The notes beneath the pieces are model-generated. The model was not told where the DNA came from and ran no database searches. It worked only from the letters and a program-made list of their open reading frames with translations. Of a DNA stretch of 64,000 nucleotides, positions 34,476 to 43,459 are shown piece after piece. The stretch's first letter is position 1; each line of letters starts with the position of its first letter. The translations under genes were made by a program, and so were the position numbers. The stretch comes from Dyadobacter fermentans DSM 18053 (GTDB lineage: Bacteria > Bacteroidota > Bacteroidia > Cytophagales > Spirosomataceae), in NCBI RefSeq assembly GCF_000023125.1, contig NC_013037.1, forward strand, positions 2,170,001-2,234,000. The letters are read 5' to 3'.

Positions 34476-35573
34476 TCAGCGGCAGCCGCGGCCGGACACG
34501 ATAATTTGCCCATTTACCCGCTCATAACCGGCGTGCACTGCCTTGCATAACAGATTCAGTTTCTCGTTCAGCGGTTCGCCCGTGAGGGAGGCTGTCACCG
34601 GGCATGACCCAATAACGGTAGAGTCATATACGACACTGATCCCATAGGCTTTTTCAATGTCCGCGAAAATGGTGCTGATCGGCGCTTCTTCGTATTCAAA
34701 ACGCATCTCTTCCGCTGGCACAGCGCTGGTCGGCTGCGAGGCGGTTTCCAGTCGCGTGACTTTATCATTGGAATAAACGGCCAGCTGCCGGGCCGTCAGT
34801 ACCAGGCCGGAAAGCGAGCGGTCACTTTTTGCCGCCTCCGAAACCGGACGATCCGACTTATACACCGATACCCGCCCGGTTGTGACCGAAACCATCGCCT
34901 CGGCCTCGCCCGGGTAAGCGCGCACCTTGAAACTCGTACCTAATACCTTGGTAGTGATCCGGTTGGCGTGTACATAAAATGGCTTTTCAGCATTGCGCGC
35001 AATCTCAAAAAAGCCCTCGCCGGTCAGATACACCTCGCGTGACGATGCTTCAAATTGCTGGGGATAGGAAAGCCTGCTGCCTTTTTTAAGGATCACCGAA
35101 CTCCCGTCCGGCAGGTTCACCAGCGTAACCGGTTTGTTTAGGTTTTCAACCTCCACCAGATCATATTTTTCGGACGCTTCCGCCACAATAGCCTTATAAT
35201 CGCCGCTTGCGTCACGGTTTTGTTTTGTCAAAAACCAGCCTGATACCACCAGCAACACCGCCACACCAGCCGCTGCCACCCAGGCAGGAACGTAGGACCA
35301 CAGCTTCCTGACCGGACGTTCCGCAGCGTCGATCCTGTCAAAAATAGCGGTTTTGAGATCATCCAATTCCGGGTCGGAGACCTGCACTTCCGGCATATTC
35401 TGCGTCAGCAGCACCAGTTGGCGCGCGGTTTCCACCGCTGCCCTTTTGAACGGATAGGTTTCAAGCCAATCCTGCCAGAAAGCCTCCGCAGCAAGATCCG
35501 TCGATTTGACCCAGTGGATGAAAAAATCGTCACCGGCAAAATCCTCCGGCTCGTATTCCAGGTAGTTGTTCAT
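34476..35573 (-). CDS. FecR-family anti-sigma factor
   Basis: 365 residues. The N-terminal cytoplasmic segment (1-90) is followed by one membrane helix (about 95-115, VPAWVAAAGVAVLLVVSGWF). The FecR domain spans about 145-245 (TLVNLPDGSSVILKKGSRLS, then VYLTGEGFFEIARNAEKPFY). The C-terminal DUF4974/STN-like domain spans about 290-365 (EEAPISTIFADIEKAYGISV). It starts 83 bp after the sigma gene stop and precedes the STN-type SusC, so it carries the signal from receptor to sigma factor. Confidence 0.95.
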   Translation of the reverse strand: MNNYLEYEPEDFAGDDFFIHWVKSTDLAAEAFWQDWLETYPFKRAAVETARQLVLLTQNMPEVQVSDPELDDLKTAIFDRIDAAERPVRKLWSYVPAWVAAAGVAVLLVVSGWFLTKQNRDASGDYKAIVAEASEKYDLVEVENLNKPVTLVNLPDGSSVILKKGSRLSYPQQFEASSREVYLTGEGFFEIARNAEKPFYVHANRITTKVLGTSFKVRAYPGEAEAMVSVTTGRVSVYKSDRPVSEAAKSDRSLSGLVLTARQLAVYSNDKVTRLETASQPTSAVPAEEMRFEYEEAPISTIFADIEKAYGISVVYDSTVIGSCPVTASLTGEPLNEKLNLLCKAVHAGYERVNGQIIVSGRGCR

Positions 35574-35656
35574 TGGTATTAAAACAGGAAATAATTATCC
35601 TCACAATGAACAGATGAGCGCAGGCCCGACTTACTACCAAAGAATTTGAAAGTTTT

Positions 35657-36268
35657 TTAGAAAAATTTTCCAAAAAATGAAAAACACAACAGAAAACAGA
35701 GCGTCAGGCTATTTCTGAGCTTCCTTAGCGCATTCTGCAACGTGTTGGCAATGGTTTGCTCCTTTAAATTGAGCATTTCGGCTATCTCGCGGATTTTGAG
35801 ATCGGAGTAGTATTTCAGAGAAATCACTTCGCGCTCGCGCTCGGAGAGCAGGCGCAGGGACTGGCTTATACGGCTGCTTCGCTGCGTTTCGGTTTCGCTT
35901 GTTACCCAGTCGGTTTCCACGGAAGCCTGCGTTTCGGCAAGGCTTTCCATTGCGTCCATTTCCACGTCCGTGCGCTCCGATTGTGCGATGGTTTTGAGAA
36001 TGGCGCGGCGCAGACTGCGGTAGAGATAAAACTTTACCCGGACCTGCGGGGCGAGGTTGCTCCGGTACGTCCATATATCGACAAAAACGTCCTGAATCGC
36101 ATCTTTCACCAGCTCCTTGTTGCCGCAGATCCGGTAACCGTATATGAGCAATGGCTTGGCATAAATATCAAAAAGACTGCCCAGCGCATACCGCTCACCC
36201 GCAATGATGCCCAACCAAAGTTGCTGCTCTTTGGCTTCGTCCTTTTCGCTGTACTGATATCCCGGCAT
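35657..36268 (-). CDS. ECF RNA polymerase sigma-70 factor
   Basis: 203 residues. Sigma-2 helices (LLIYGYRICGNKELVKDAIQ, then VFVDIWTYRSNL) and the sigma-4 helix-turn-helix (SDLKIREIAEMLNLKEQTIA) are clear. The C-terminus is a hydrophobic tail (LCFLLCFSFFGKFF) like that of the other sigma factor in this window. It is the first gene of the minus-strand operon sigma-fecR-susC-susD and likely acts on that operon's receptor genes. Confidence 0.95.
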   Translation of the reverse strand: MPGYQYSEKDEAKEQQLWLGIIAGERYALGSLFDIYAKPLLIYGYRICGNKELVKDAIQDVFVDIWTYRSNLAPQVRVKFYLYRSLRRAILKTIAQSERTDVEMDAMESLAETQASVETDWVTSETETQRSSRISQSLRLLSEREREVISLKYYSDLKIREIAEMLNLKEQTIANTLQNALRKLRNSLTLCFLLCFSFFGKFF

Positions 36269-36367
36269 ATCCTTATCACCATTCGGTAGTATTTTGATAA
36301 GAATTATTTGTCGGTTTCTACTGAACGTATTATGCTTTTCTCATCCGGGCAGTTTTCGATACCAGAT

Positions 36368-37669
36368 TTACAATCTGATAAATTCCACACGCCGGTTGTT
36401 AGCCTTCCCGGTCGGAGTGTCATTAGAATCTATCGGGGAAGATTCGCCCTTCCCGTCCGTTTGAAGCCGGGTGCCATCTATCGCAAAATGTGCCTCCATT
36501 GCCTTTTTGACGGCTTCGGCACGACGCATTGAAAGCTGAACGTTGCTCTCGTCGCTGCCGTCGGCATCGGTATGCCCTACAATCTGCACTTTTACGCCCG
36601 GGTTTTCCTGCAACACCTGCGCTACATCTTTTAATGCCCCGTACGACAGCGGTAGAATTTCATCACTATTCACATTAAACTGGATGCCATGGGTTGTGAA
36701 CCTGCCTTCGGTGACCAGTTTGTTGCGGGTATCGGCAGCGCCGACAGCCAGAATGATGTTTCCAATAAAGAACGCGCCCCCTTCTTGGCTGAAATCCGGA
36801 TTTTTTGCCGTGAATGCGAGGGTATTCAGCGTCGCCATCGGGTCCAGCGCCCGGGGCAAGTCGAGAATCTTCGTACTGTCCAGGTACACGCGAACACGCT
36901 GCTTTTGACGCCAGATCGCCACTTTCACCGTATTTTTATCCGTCCTGAACTCCGGCACGCCGTATTTGTACTGCTTGCCAATCAGGTTTGTCGAATAATG
37001 CAACTGGCCTTTGTCGGCCGAAGTCGGCGAAAACCCAATTTTGAAACTGGGCGACTTGATGTGGTCAGATTCGGCCAGATCAAACTTTTGGTCAGTATCG
37101 TCAGCTTTCATGAGACTGATCATCAACTCCCCGATGTTGGATACCTGCTTGTTGCCCAGCAAATCGAATTGCAGTGTAAAATTGTTTGGCAGACTGTCTA
37201 GCTGCTCGGGGTAAAAAATGCCGTTTTGATTTATTCTGAGCCATTTTCCCTGCCGATTGGCTATTGTCACAAGTTCCGCGCCCGAGCGGGTGTTCCAGTT
37301 TGCCGGAAAATCACCCACCGCATCCTGAGAGAAATCTTCATGCATGATCACCTTGCTTCCCGGGATAAAATCAAAGGCAGAGTAGGAAGTCAGGTCAGCT
37401 ACTGGCGGCTTGCGCCCGGCATCTGCATTCGCATCGTCGCTTGCCTGCGCGGCGGCACTGCTCGTTTCGGAAGGGTTATTTTCCGGCTGCGGGCTTCCGG
37501 TGGCTGTTGTGGTGTCTTTCTGTTTCTTTTTTTCAAGCGCTTTGTCGATGGAGTGATCCACCTGGTCCACCACTTTTTGTTCTACCCTGTTTCGGATGCG
37601 GTCGAGAAGTTGGGCCTCACAAATGCCGCCCATGGTGCAGAGAATGCCGATTAGAAAAAGCTTTTTCAT
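36368..37669 (-). CDS. OmpA-family outer-membrane protein
   Basis: 433 residues from the ATG at 37669, which directly begins the signal peptide (KKLFLIGILCTMGGICEAQ); an ATG three codons upstream is possible. A short charged helical stretch (VDQVDHSIDKALEKKKQKD) and a low-complexity linker are followed by a lectin-like beta region of about 190 residues (VIMHEDFSQDAVGDFPANWN onward). The C-terminal OmpA peptidoglycan-binding domain has VQIVGHTDADGSDESNVQLS and NRRVEFIRL. It probably tethers the outer membrane to peptidoglycan, with a surface or periplasmic beta domain of unknown ligand. Confidence 0.9.
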   Translation of the reverse strand: MKKLFLIGILCTMGGICEAQLLDRIRNRVEQKVVDQVDHSIDKALEKKKQKDTTTATGSPQPENNPSETSSAAAQASDDANADAGRKPPVADLTSYSAFDFIPGSKVIMHEDFSQDAVGDFPANWNTRSGAELVTIANRQGKWLRINQNGIFYPEQLDSLPNNFTLQFDLLGNKQVSNIGELMISLMKADDTDQKFDLAESDHIKSPSFKIGFSPTSADKGQLHYSTNLIGKQYKYGVPEFRTDKNTVKVAIWRQKQRVRVYLDSTKILDLPRALDPMATLNTLAFTAKNPDFSQEGGAFFIGNIILAVGAADTRNKLVTEGRFTTHGIQFNVNSDEILPLSYGALKDVAQVLQENPGVKVQIVGHTDADGSDESNVQLSMRRAEAVKKAMEAHFAIDGTRLQTDGKGESSPIDSNDTPTGKANNRRVEFIRL

Positions 37670-37691
37670 GTAAGTCAATTATCAAGTCGCC

Positions 37692-37699
37692 CAAAGTTA
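37692..37699 (-). promoter_or_regulatory. Bacteroidota -7 promoter element for the OmpA-family gene
   Basis: The minus strand reads TAACTTTG, an exact TAnnTTTG match, 22 bp before the chosen ATG. A TTG at 37718-37716 (minus strand), 16 bp upstream of it, could be the -33 box. Confidence 0.55.
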
Positions 37700-37793
37700 C
37701 AAGCGAGTCTGCAAACAAGCTATCCCTGAAATCAGCTATTTCTTTGAATCAGATCCAAGATTATGCGCCCACGCCGACGTAGAATGCTTGCGA

Positions 37794-39287
37794 CTAATTG
37801 GCCATCAGCCGTTGGCATTTGCGCAGGATCGTTTCGCCGGCGGGCGCTACTTCCTGCGCGGCATTGGACAAAATCACTATACCGAGTTGCCGCTGGACGT
37901 CGAATCCTACAAACGAACGGAACCCGCCGGTTCCGCCTGCGTGATGGAAATAGGCCATATTCTTATCCGCATTAATCCGCCAGCCAAGGCCCATCTGATG
38001 GGTTTCACTTTCAAATGTCGTCTTTTGCATGAGCCTGGCAGCGCTTGCCATGCTTCCGCTTGCACTTAGCTGTGCCTGGGTAAATCTGATCATATCGTTC
38101 AATGACGACCTGATTGCACCCGATCCTTTTAGCGCACCGAGATCCCATAGCGGAGTGGGAAGTCCGTTCTCGTTGTAGCCAACGGCAAAATTTTTCTGAT
38201 CGGATTTTGATAGTGTAATGGTCGTATGGTCCATTTTCAATGGTCGGCAGATTTTTTCGATCAGCAGTTCTTCGAAGGTCTTCTGCCAGACATTTTCCAG
38301 TACAGTTCCCAAAATTCCCGCACCGAGGTTTGAGTATGAAAAGTCCTTCCCCGGCGCTTGAGTTTCCTTGAAATGCATTAAATACTGGTAGAGCGAGTCG
38401 CGCCGGTAATGCCTGTAAGGATCACGTGGATCGACTGCGCCCGTAAAAATGTTTGCCGGAAGGCGCGGCAAACCCGATGTATGGTTCGCCAAATGTTTCA
38501 GCGTTACGGGATGCTGCTCGTAGCCCAATAATGGAATGGAGTCGGGAAGGAACTGGCTCACGGGATCATCGATATTTACCTTCCCGGACACGACAGTCAT
38601 ACTGAGCAGCAAGGCGGTAAAGGCTTTTGTGACGGAACCAATCTCGAACAAAGTCATTTCAGGATCAGGCAAAAGCTTGCTTTCCATACTTGTGGAGCCG
38701 TAACTGAACCTCCTCACGCCGCCTTTGGTAATGACAGCAATGGCAAGCCCACAAGTGTTTTGTTGCTGAATATAAGGCCTGATCACCTGCTCGATCAGGT
38801 GATCCAGCGAATCTTGCATGGGATTATTACCTGGCACCCGCCCGGCCTTTTCAAGGGCTGCCCTTGAAACTTCGGAAAAGTTTATCCTCACCAGGCTGTC
38901 ATTTTCACCGACCTGGATCGAAAATATCTGCCTACCCTCTTCAAATTCAGCCCAATAATCAACCCCTCTATCATTTGCCTCTTTGAAATCAAATTTAACC
39001 CACCGCCCCATTTTCGCCCTGAATTTGCTTAAACCCGCCGCAAATTTCTCCCGCGACATCCTTGCCCGGTAAACCTGGGCGGTCATGGCATAAATGCTAT
39101 CTGCACTTCCAAGATTGAATCGGTCCCGAACAACCCTCGCCAGCGAATCGGACCGCATCCGAACACCCTGCGCGGAACAGACCTCAGCGTTCAGCGAAAG
39201 TATCGCGATGATGAAAGCGAGCATGCGGAATGAAGGTGCATTCAGGAACAAGGCTCGGCTAGTTATTTTCGTATTCATAATTTTCAA
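37794..39287 (-). CDS. Serine hydrolase, class-C beta-lactamase/penicillin-binding-protein fold, with DUF3887-like N-terminal domain
   Basis: 497 residues; a second ATG three codons in is equally plausible. The signal peptide (RMLAFIIAILSLNAEVCSAQ) is followed by a DUF3887-like domain (about 45-150, RVVRDRFNLGSADSIYAMTA onward). The catalytic domain has the S-x-x-K motif in FEIGSVTKAFTALLL, Y-x-N as YSNLGAGILG, and HAGGTGGFRSF in place of the K-T-G box. This set is usual for the AmpC-like esterase/peptidase group rather than true beta-lactamases. It probably acts on peptidoglycan-derived or ester substrates in the periplasm. Confidence 0.88.
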   Translation of the reverse strand: MKIMNTKITSRALFLNAPSFRMLAFIIAILSLNAEVCSAQGVRMRSDSLARVVRDRFNLGSADSIYAMTAQVYRARMSREKFAAGLSKFRAKMGRWVKFDFKEANDRGVDYWAEFEEGRQIFSIQVGENDSLVRINFSEVSRAALEKAGRVPGNNPMQDSLDHLIEQVIRPYIQQQNTCGLAIAVITKGGVRRFSYGSTSMESKLLPDPEMTLFEIGSVTKAFTALLLSMTVVSGKVNIDDPVSQFLPDSIPLLGYEQHPVTLKHLANHTSGLPRLPANIFTGAVDPRDPYRHYRRDSLYQYLMHFKETQAPGKDFSYSNLGAGILGTVLENVWQKTFEELLIEKICRPLKMDHTTITLSKSDQKNFAVGYNENGLPTPLWDLGALKGSGAIRSSLNDMIRFTQAQLSASGSMASAARLMQKTTFESETHQMGLGWRINADKNMAYFHHAGGTGGFRSFVGFDVQRQLGIVILSNAAQEVAPAGETILRKCQRLMAN

Positions 39288-39518
39288 TGCGGCTGGTGCC
39301 GCCCGTCGCGGGGATCAAGAGAAGTGTTGTTTGCTTTACTTCCAAACGGGATGTTACTGGATAAGACGGGTTGCGTGGGATGCCGGTTACAAAATGTGCG
39401 GGAAAATGTTAAATTGTTTGCGGTAGACGCCGGCCAGGCCTTTCAATCTTTCCGGTGAAAGAATAATGAGTGATGTAGATTGAGCCACCGGGCAATGCGT
39501 ATTTTTAAATGACCACCC

Positions 39519-39959
39519 ATGAACACAGTTCAATTACAGCCGCTGACCCTGGACGATGCGGCGGTATTTCACAATTTATACAGACCAGCTGATGAAGATC
39601 CTGTCGATTTCACAGGCCGCATCTTAGCCGTTTGCGAGCGTCTTTACACGATTCGGCTGAATGCTGAGCCGGATGTGATTATCGGGGACTGTGCCCTGCA
39701 TCACTGGGACAAGGCAGCGCGAACGATCGAAATCGGTGGCTCGCTTTTGCCTGCTTATTGGGGAAAAGGCTATATGGCCGCTGCATTTTCGCAACTGGAA
39801 GTGGTTGCTCAAAACGATTTCAACGTATTGGCCCTGGTTGCGAAAACAGAGCCGTCCAATCAAAACGCGATCAGGTTCGCAGAAAAATTCGGTTTTTCAC
39901 GCTGTGCAGCTACGGGTGAAGATGTTGTTCTTATCAAACATCTTATAGCCGAAAAGTAA
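39519..39959 (+). CDS. GNAT N-acetyltransferase
   Basis: 146 residues. The GNAT fold shows in VIIGDCALHHWDKAARTIEI, the acetyl-CoA-binding turn LPAYWGKGYMAAAFSQLEVV and the C-terminal NQNAIRFAEKFGFSRC. It resembles the RimJ/RimL group. The gene is monocistronic and divergent from the serine hydrolase. Substrate unknown. Confidence 0.85.
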   Translation: MNTVQLQPLTLDDAAVFHNLYRPADEDPVDFTGRILAVCERLYTIRLNAEPDVIIGDCALHHWDKAARTIEIGGSLLPAYWGKGYMAAAFSQLEVVAQNDFNVLALVAKTEPSNQNAIRFAEKFGFSRCAATGEDVVLIKHLIAEK

Positions 39960-40138
39960 AGAGAAAGCTAGCGGGCCATCATGCGGAATGGGGACCGGGG
40001 TGGGATGCTTCCAGTTTGTACACGGCCGTTGATCGAGAATTATTGGCACTTTATTACAAGATGTCCACAAAGAATAGAGTAGCTGAAACATGTAATTTCC
40101 TTTGTTGTATTCTATCGGTTACAATTTATTTACCAGCC

Positions 40139-40780
40139 ATGAAATCAACAAAAAGCTATCTTCGTAATTATCTGTGGGCACTGGCGTCAGCCGCGGTCTT
40201 ATTTTTGAATGCTTGTTCAAAAACCAAAGAGCAAGAGCCCGAAGTATCGCCTGAAAAGCAGTATGCGCTGCGTGATTTGCGGTATTTTGTTTCTGGCAGC
40301 ACCCAAGTAGATACTACCACGCTGAACTTACAGGATACGACGCTTTTAAACCCCGGCAGTGCATTGATGACCGCGACGTTTGCCAGTGACCTGTCAAGTC
40401 TTGTAAAAACCTCCCGCTTTGAAATCAGCAACGCCGGGGCATTGCCGGACGGTATCAATTACAAACATTTCCAGGTGAATCTCCCTTCGGTTTTAAACCC
40501 GGACAATTCTTTGACCTATACAACTTTCAAAGCCCCTTTCACCACCACTGTCGCACAGCTCCCGTACAAGACCGGTACCTCCGAAACGCTCACCGTCCAT
40601 GTCCCCGCCCGGTCCCGCATTGTGGTTAACCGGACCATCCTGGCGGAAAATATCTCCTGTTCTTTCACCGCAACGATTGAAGAAAAAACAACCGGGCAAA
40701 CTTATCCCATTGAAGGTACCTGGAAAGGGCTGCTCCGGTATGACAACCTGAGCACGAAGCTGACCGAGCAGCCGTTATAG
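40139..40780 (+). CDS. Lipoprotein with possible aerolysin/ETX-MTX2-like beta domain
   Basis: 213 residues from the ATG at 40139; the frame extends upstream but only this start gives the lipoprotein signal (AAVLFLNACSKTKEQEP). The mature part is nearly all beta strands rich in Ser and Thr (STQVDTTTLNLQDTTLLNPG, TYTTFKAPFTTTVAQL). The C-terminal half has the pattern seen in ETX/MTX2 pore-forming proteins: SETLTVHVPARSRIVVNRTI, then NISCSFTATIEEKTTGQTYP and IEGTWKGLLRYDNL, meaning a V-P-x-x-x-x-V strand followed by alternating strands and a G-x-W-x-G turn. The resemblance is a pattern judgement, not an alignment. It has no operon partner. Confidence 0.55.
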   Translation: MKSTKSYLRNYLWALASAAVLFLNACSKTKEQEPEVSPEKQYALRDLRYFVSGSTQVDTTTLNLQDTTLLNPGSALMTATFASDLSSLVKTSRFEISNAGALPDGINYKHFQVNLPSVLNPDNSLTYTTFKAPFTTTVAQLPYKTGTSETLTVHVPARSRIVVNRTILAENISCSFTATIEEKTTGQTYPIEGTWKGLLRYDNLSTKLTEQPL

Positions 40781-40838
40781 CTCAACGAGTAAACCTTGCA
40801 CGGCTGCGGCAACTTTGGTTAAGATTTCTCGCCCGCCC

Positions 40839-41510
40839 TCATTGCTCACCTCCGAAGTTCTGCACCAGGCTTGCGTAGGGTGCTTTTTTGTGAAGATAAG
40901 GCTCTGGCGTCAGTCGGGCAGCGCAGCCAAGGGAAGTGTATGCGGGATTCATCAGGTTTTGCCGGTGAGGCGGCGAAGCCATCCATTTTTCCACCACGAA
41001 CCGTGCATAGTCGGCATAAGTGTATGGAATGCATAGCTTATTATCGCTTTCATTCAGGAACTCGTACTGTTTGCTGGAAGCGTCCCACCGCGCGATCATA
41101 TAAGTCCCGCTGACTAATGTCTGGTATTTGCCGATGTTCTCGCCCACCCGCCTGAATCTCTTCGTATAAAGATGGACGCGTTGCTGAGCAGTGCGTTCGT
41201 AAGGACTATATGGATTGGTATGGTTGAAAAACATGCGGTAGGTCATGGATGTCGCGTGACCGGCAGATGCCAAATATAAACCAGGATCATATTCAAATGG
41301 TGGTAAGCCATGTTTCCTCCGCACTTCGTTACTGGCATGAAAGACGGCCGCGTCCAGAAATAACGTATCCGGATGCTGCAATGTAATCAATGCATTGGAT
41401 TTTGCAGTTGCAAAAAAGCGGGCCTCATCCACAGAATAGTATTCGCCTTTATGCAGGCTATACATTAAACTCGAATGTAAATAGAGGGCGAAAACGACAA
41501 GAACTTCCAT
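40839..41510 (-). CDS. CAP-domain (SCP/PR-1-like) protein
   Basis: 223 residues. An N-terminal hydrophobic segment (VLVVFALYLHSSLMYSL) could be a signal anchor. The CAP fold shows in FHASNEVRRKHGLPPFEYDP, HATSMTYRMFFNHTNPYSP with the first histidine, RRVGENIGKYQT, and FVVEKWMASPPHRQNLMNPA with the second. Bacterial members are secreted and their activity is mostly unknown. It lies divergent from the unknown gene at 41619. Confidence 0.85.
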   Translation of the reverse strand: MEVLVVFALYLHSSLMYSLHKGEYYSVDEARFFATAKSNALITLQHPDTLFLDAAVFHASNEVRRKHGLPPFEYDPGLYLASAGHATSMTYRMFFNHTNPYSPYERTAQQRVHLYTKRFRRVGENIGKYQTLVSGTYMIARWDASSKQYEFLNESDNKLCIPYTYADYARFVVEKWMASPPHRQNLMNPAYTSLGCAARLTPEPYLHKKAPYASLVQNFGGEQ

Positions 41511-41618
41511 GGCGTCTCAAAATGACTTTGACTATATTGATTTTATATGGTAAAATAGTAAAAAAATGATATTAATAGAATTTCATAAATTACATATTCG
41601 AAATCAAGCATTTCCGCA

Positions 41619-42440
41619 ATGACTTCCCAGGAATACAAATGGCATATCGGTACAATCCAAGACAGGTATCATTTCCTCAATCCTGACTTCCAGCAGGCTG
41701 AAAAAATTTACAACTACGAACTAACGAAGGATTCCTTCAATGGCTCGCTTTCTCCCTGGGAAGCGTGGGATTATGAAATTACCGTTTTTTCAGACATCCT
41801 ATCCGAGCAGCAACTTATTGAATACAAGCGCCATAACAATAATATAATTGAGCTACATAAAGAAGACCTCCGCGAAGCGGATCAATGGAAAGTCGCAGAA
41901 ATAGAAAACCTCGAAGAAAGAAAACAATTTTACATTAACACGTTTCTGCCTCCACTTTTGGCGCATTTCGAAATTATATTTTCCAGTCGTTTAATGGATC
42001 ACCAATCCAAAATAAACTTTCTGAAGGGTGAGTATGCGAAATTCCTGGTCAAATCAAGGGGTGAGGCCATTGCAGAACATTTCAGGTTCAACAGGACATT
42101 TATGCCTAATGGATTTAAAGCAACCATACTCGAACATAAACTCCGATGTATGATGCCTGCCTATCTCTCCTTTAAACGCCAGATGGACAACCCTACCAAA
42201 GAAACCGGAAACTTTTTAATACAATATCTGGATAATCTTTCGGGTGAAACGGAAAGTTTGCTCAAATGCAAAATGAACGAGCTTCACGAATTTTCAATGG
42301 AGTTGCTTACTAAACAGTATAATGAAAGCAATTCAGGCAGCATCTGGATAACAGAACGAAACCTGTTCGAGGAAAGAGAAAACTTAATCATGTCACTGCT
42401 TTTGTATGATGAAAAGAAATATGATTTCGATGCGTCATAG
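41619..42440 (+). CDS. Hypothetical protein, A+T-rich, no recognised domain
   Basis: 273 residues, no signal peptide or membrane helix. The sequence is largely helical and charged (FSDILSEQQLIEYKRHNNNI, then LREADQWKVAEIENLEERKQ) and ends acidic. Base composition is clearly richer in A and T than in flanking genes, and the 107-bp promoter region is A+T-rich too, which hints at transfer or an orphan gene. I do not recognise a family. A frame of this length with consistent protein-like composition supports it being coding. Confidence 0.7.
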   Translation: MTSQEYKWHIGTIQDRYHFLNPDFQQAEKIYNYELTKDSFNGSLSPWEAWDYEITVFSDILSEQQLIEYKRHNNNIIELHKEDLREADQWKVAEIENLEERKQFYINTFLPPLLAHFEIIFSSRLMDHQSKINFLKGEYAKFLVKSRGEAIAEHFRFNRTFMPNGFKATILEHKLRCMMPAYLSFKRQMDNPTKETGNFLIQYLDNLSGETESLLKCKMNELHEFSMELLTKQYNESNSGSIWITERNLFEERENLIMSLLLYDEKKYDFDAS

Positions 42441-42742
42441 CTGAAACGTTTTAGTTTACAAAGTCCCGCCTCTTATACTATTCGAAGAGCTTTTTTCCAA
42501 AACGGCTTCTTCCATATATATATCTGCGTTTGATATTGAAAGTTACTTGACCAGGGTAAAGGCACCGGCCAGGCTTCCTCAGCGGAGGCCTGGCCGGTGC
42601 TTTCACGACCTGGTGGTCCCAAAGTTGACCATCGATGAGCTTTCCCCTGATACAACTCAACAATGGAAAACACCATTGCGACTGCAACCGGATCGACTGA
42701 CCTTTGACATGGTGAAATACTGTCGACTAATCAGCTATAATT
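42441..42742. other. 302-bp intergenic region with one strong hairpin
   Basis: Short open frames on both strands here have no start context or recognisable motif and overlap the inverted repeat. Apart from the hairpin at 42562-42600 nothing is supported. Confidence 0.6.
42562..42600. repeat. Strong G+C-rich hairpin, possibly part of a longer imperfect inverted repeat
   Basis: GCACCGGCCAGGC (42562-42574) pairs perfectly with GCCTGGCCGGTGC (42588-42600), and three inner base pairs are possible. Flanking ACCAGGGTAAAG on the left and CTTTCACGACCTGGT on the right extend the symmetry imperfectly. It may be a terminator for the gene ending at 42440, but it lacks a proper T-tract. A palindromic repeat unit is the alternative. 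Confidence 0.65.
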
Positions 42743-43306
42743 ATGGCACTTTATCCTTTTTGCATAATACTCGCCATTGTGGGCATCGGTATCCATTGGT
42801 CGGATACAACGCTTATTTTTCACAGGAGCACGGCTGACTCAACGCCGGGTGTAAAGGGAATAGCAAATCTACTCTTCTATCTGGAACGCAACCCTGATGC
42901 GAACGCTGTTTGCTACACGGTAAACCTGGACGCCCATGGCCGAATCAATCAGAATGACCCGATTGACGTGTTTTGGTTTCGGTATAACAGAAATCCTGCT
43001 AGAAGAAATTTGAATCTGGTTCAAAAAAAATTAGCCTACGGGGTGAAAACCCGGCTTGTAACTGCCGATGAATATGAAGTGAGCATCGTTTCCTTTCCCC
43101 AACGGATTCTAACGCTGAAACGATTCGAAGATGGACCATATCAAATATTTACGTCCATCGATGGGCAAGAGTCGGTCTTGTCGAATGTGTATGTAAAATT
43201 CAAGTCAGCCAATGCTGCACCTCCTGTGGTAGAATACATCGACTTGTTTGGTAAGTGCAATGTGACGGGCAAACCGAGTAAGGAGCGGATTCTGATTAAG
43301 GAATAG
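42743..43306 (+). CDS. DUF4833-domain protein
   Basis: 187 residues. The N-terminus is a signal-like hydrophobic stretch (LYPFCIILAIVGIGIHWS). The rest matches my recollection of DUF4833: IANLLFYLERNPDANAVCYT, then LDAHGRINQNDPIDVFWFRY, LAYGVKTRLVTADEYEVSIV and YVKFKSANAAPPVVEYIDLF. The domain has no known function and is found in exported Bacteroidota proteins. No partner genes are evident. Confidence 0.75.
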   Translation: MALYPFCIILAIVGIGIHWSDTTLIFHRSTADSTPGVKGIANLLFYLERNPDANAVCYTVNLDAHGRINQNDPIDVFWFRYNRNPARRNLNLVQKKLAYGVKTRLVTADEYEVSIVSFPQRILTLKRFEDGPYQIFTSIDGQESVLSNVYVKFKSANAAPPVVEYIDLFGKCNVTGKPSKERILIKE

Positions 43307-43408
43307 CGTGCCGGGCATGAACGTATATGGCGCTCCGCACAGCGGCTGGACTACCTGTTATTCGAAAAACTGTATCAGCCCAGTTGCTGTATGCATCCAT
43401 AGCTTCAC

Positions 43409-43434
43409 AGTTACAAATTCATAGTTACAATTTC
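43409..43434. repeat. Direct repeat of AGTTACAA in the catalase promoter region
   Basis: AGTTACAAATTC (43409-43420) and AGTTACAATTTC (43423-43434) repeat with a 14-bp period, ending 25 bp before the catalase ATG. This could be a regulator site in the leader or core promoter. Confidence 0.4.
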
Positions 43435-43459
43435 AACAACATCGCAGATCAAACATGAC

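Noticed and set aside
39373..39516. 48-codon minus-strand stretch without a start codon, ending KQFNIFPHIL
   Set aside because: It looks slightly protein-like and may be a gene remnant, but no motif supports it.
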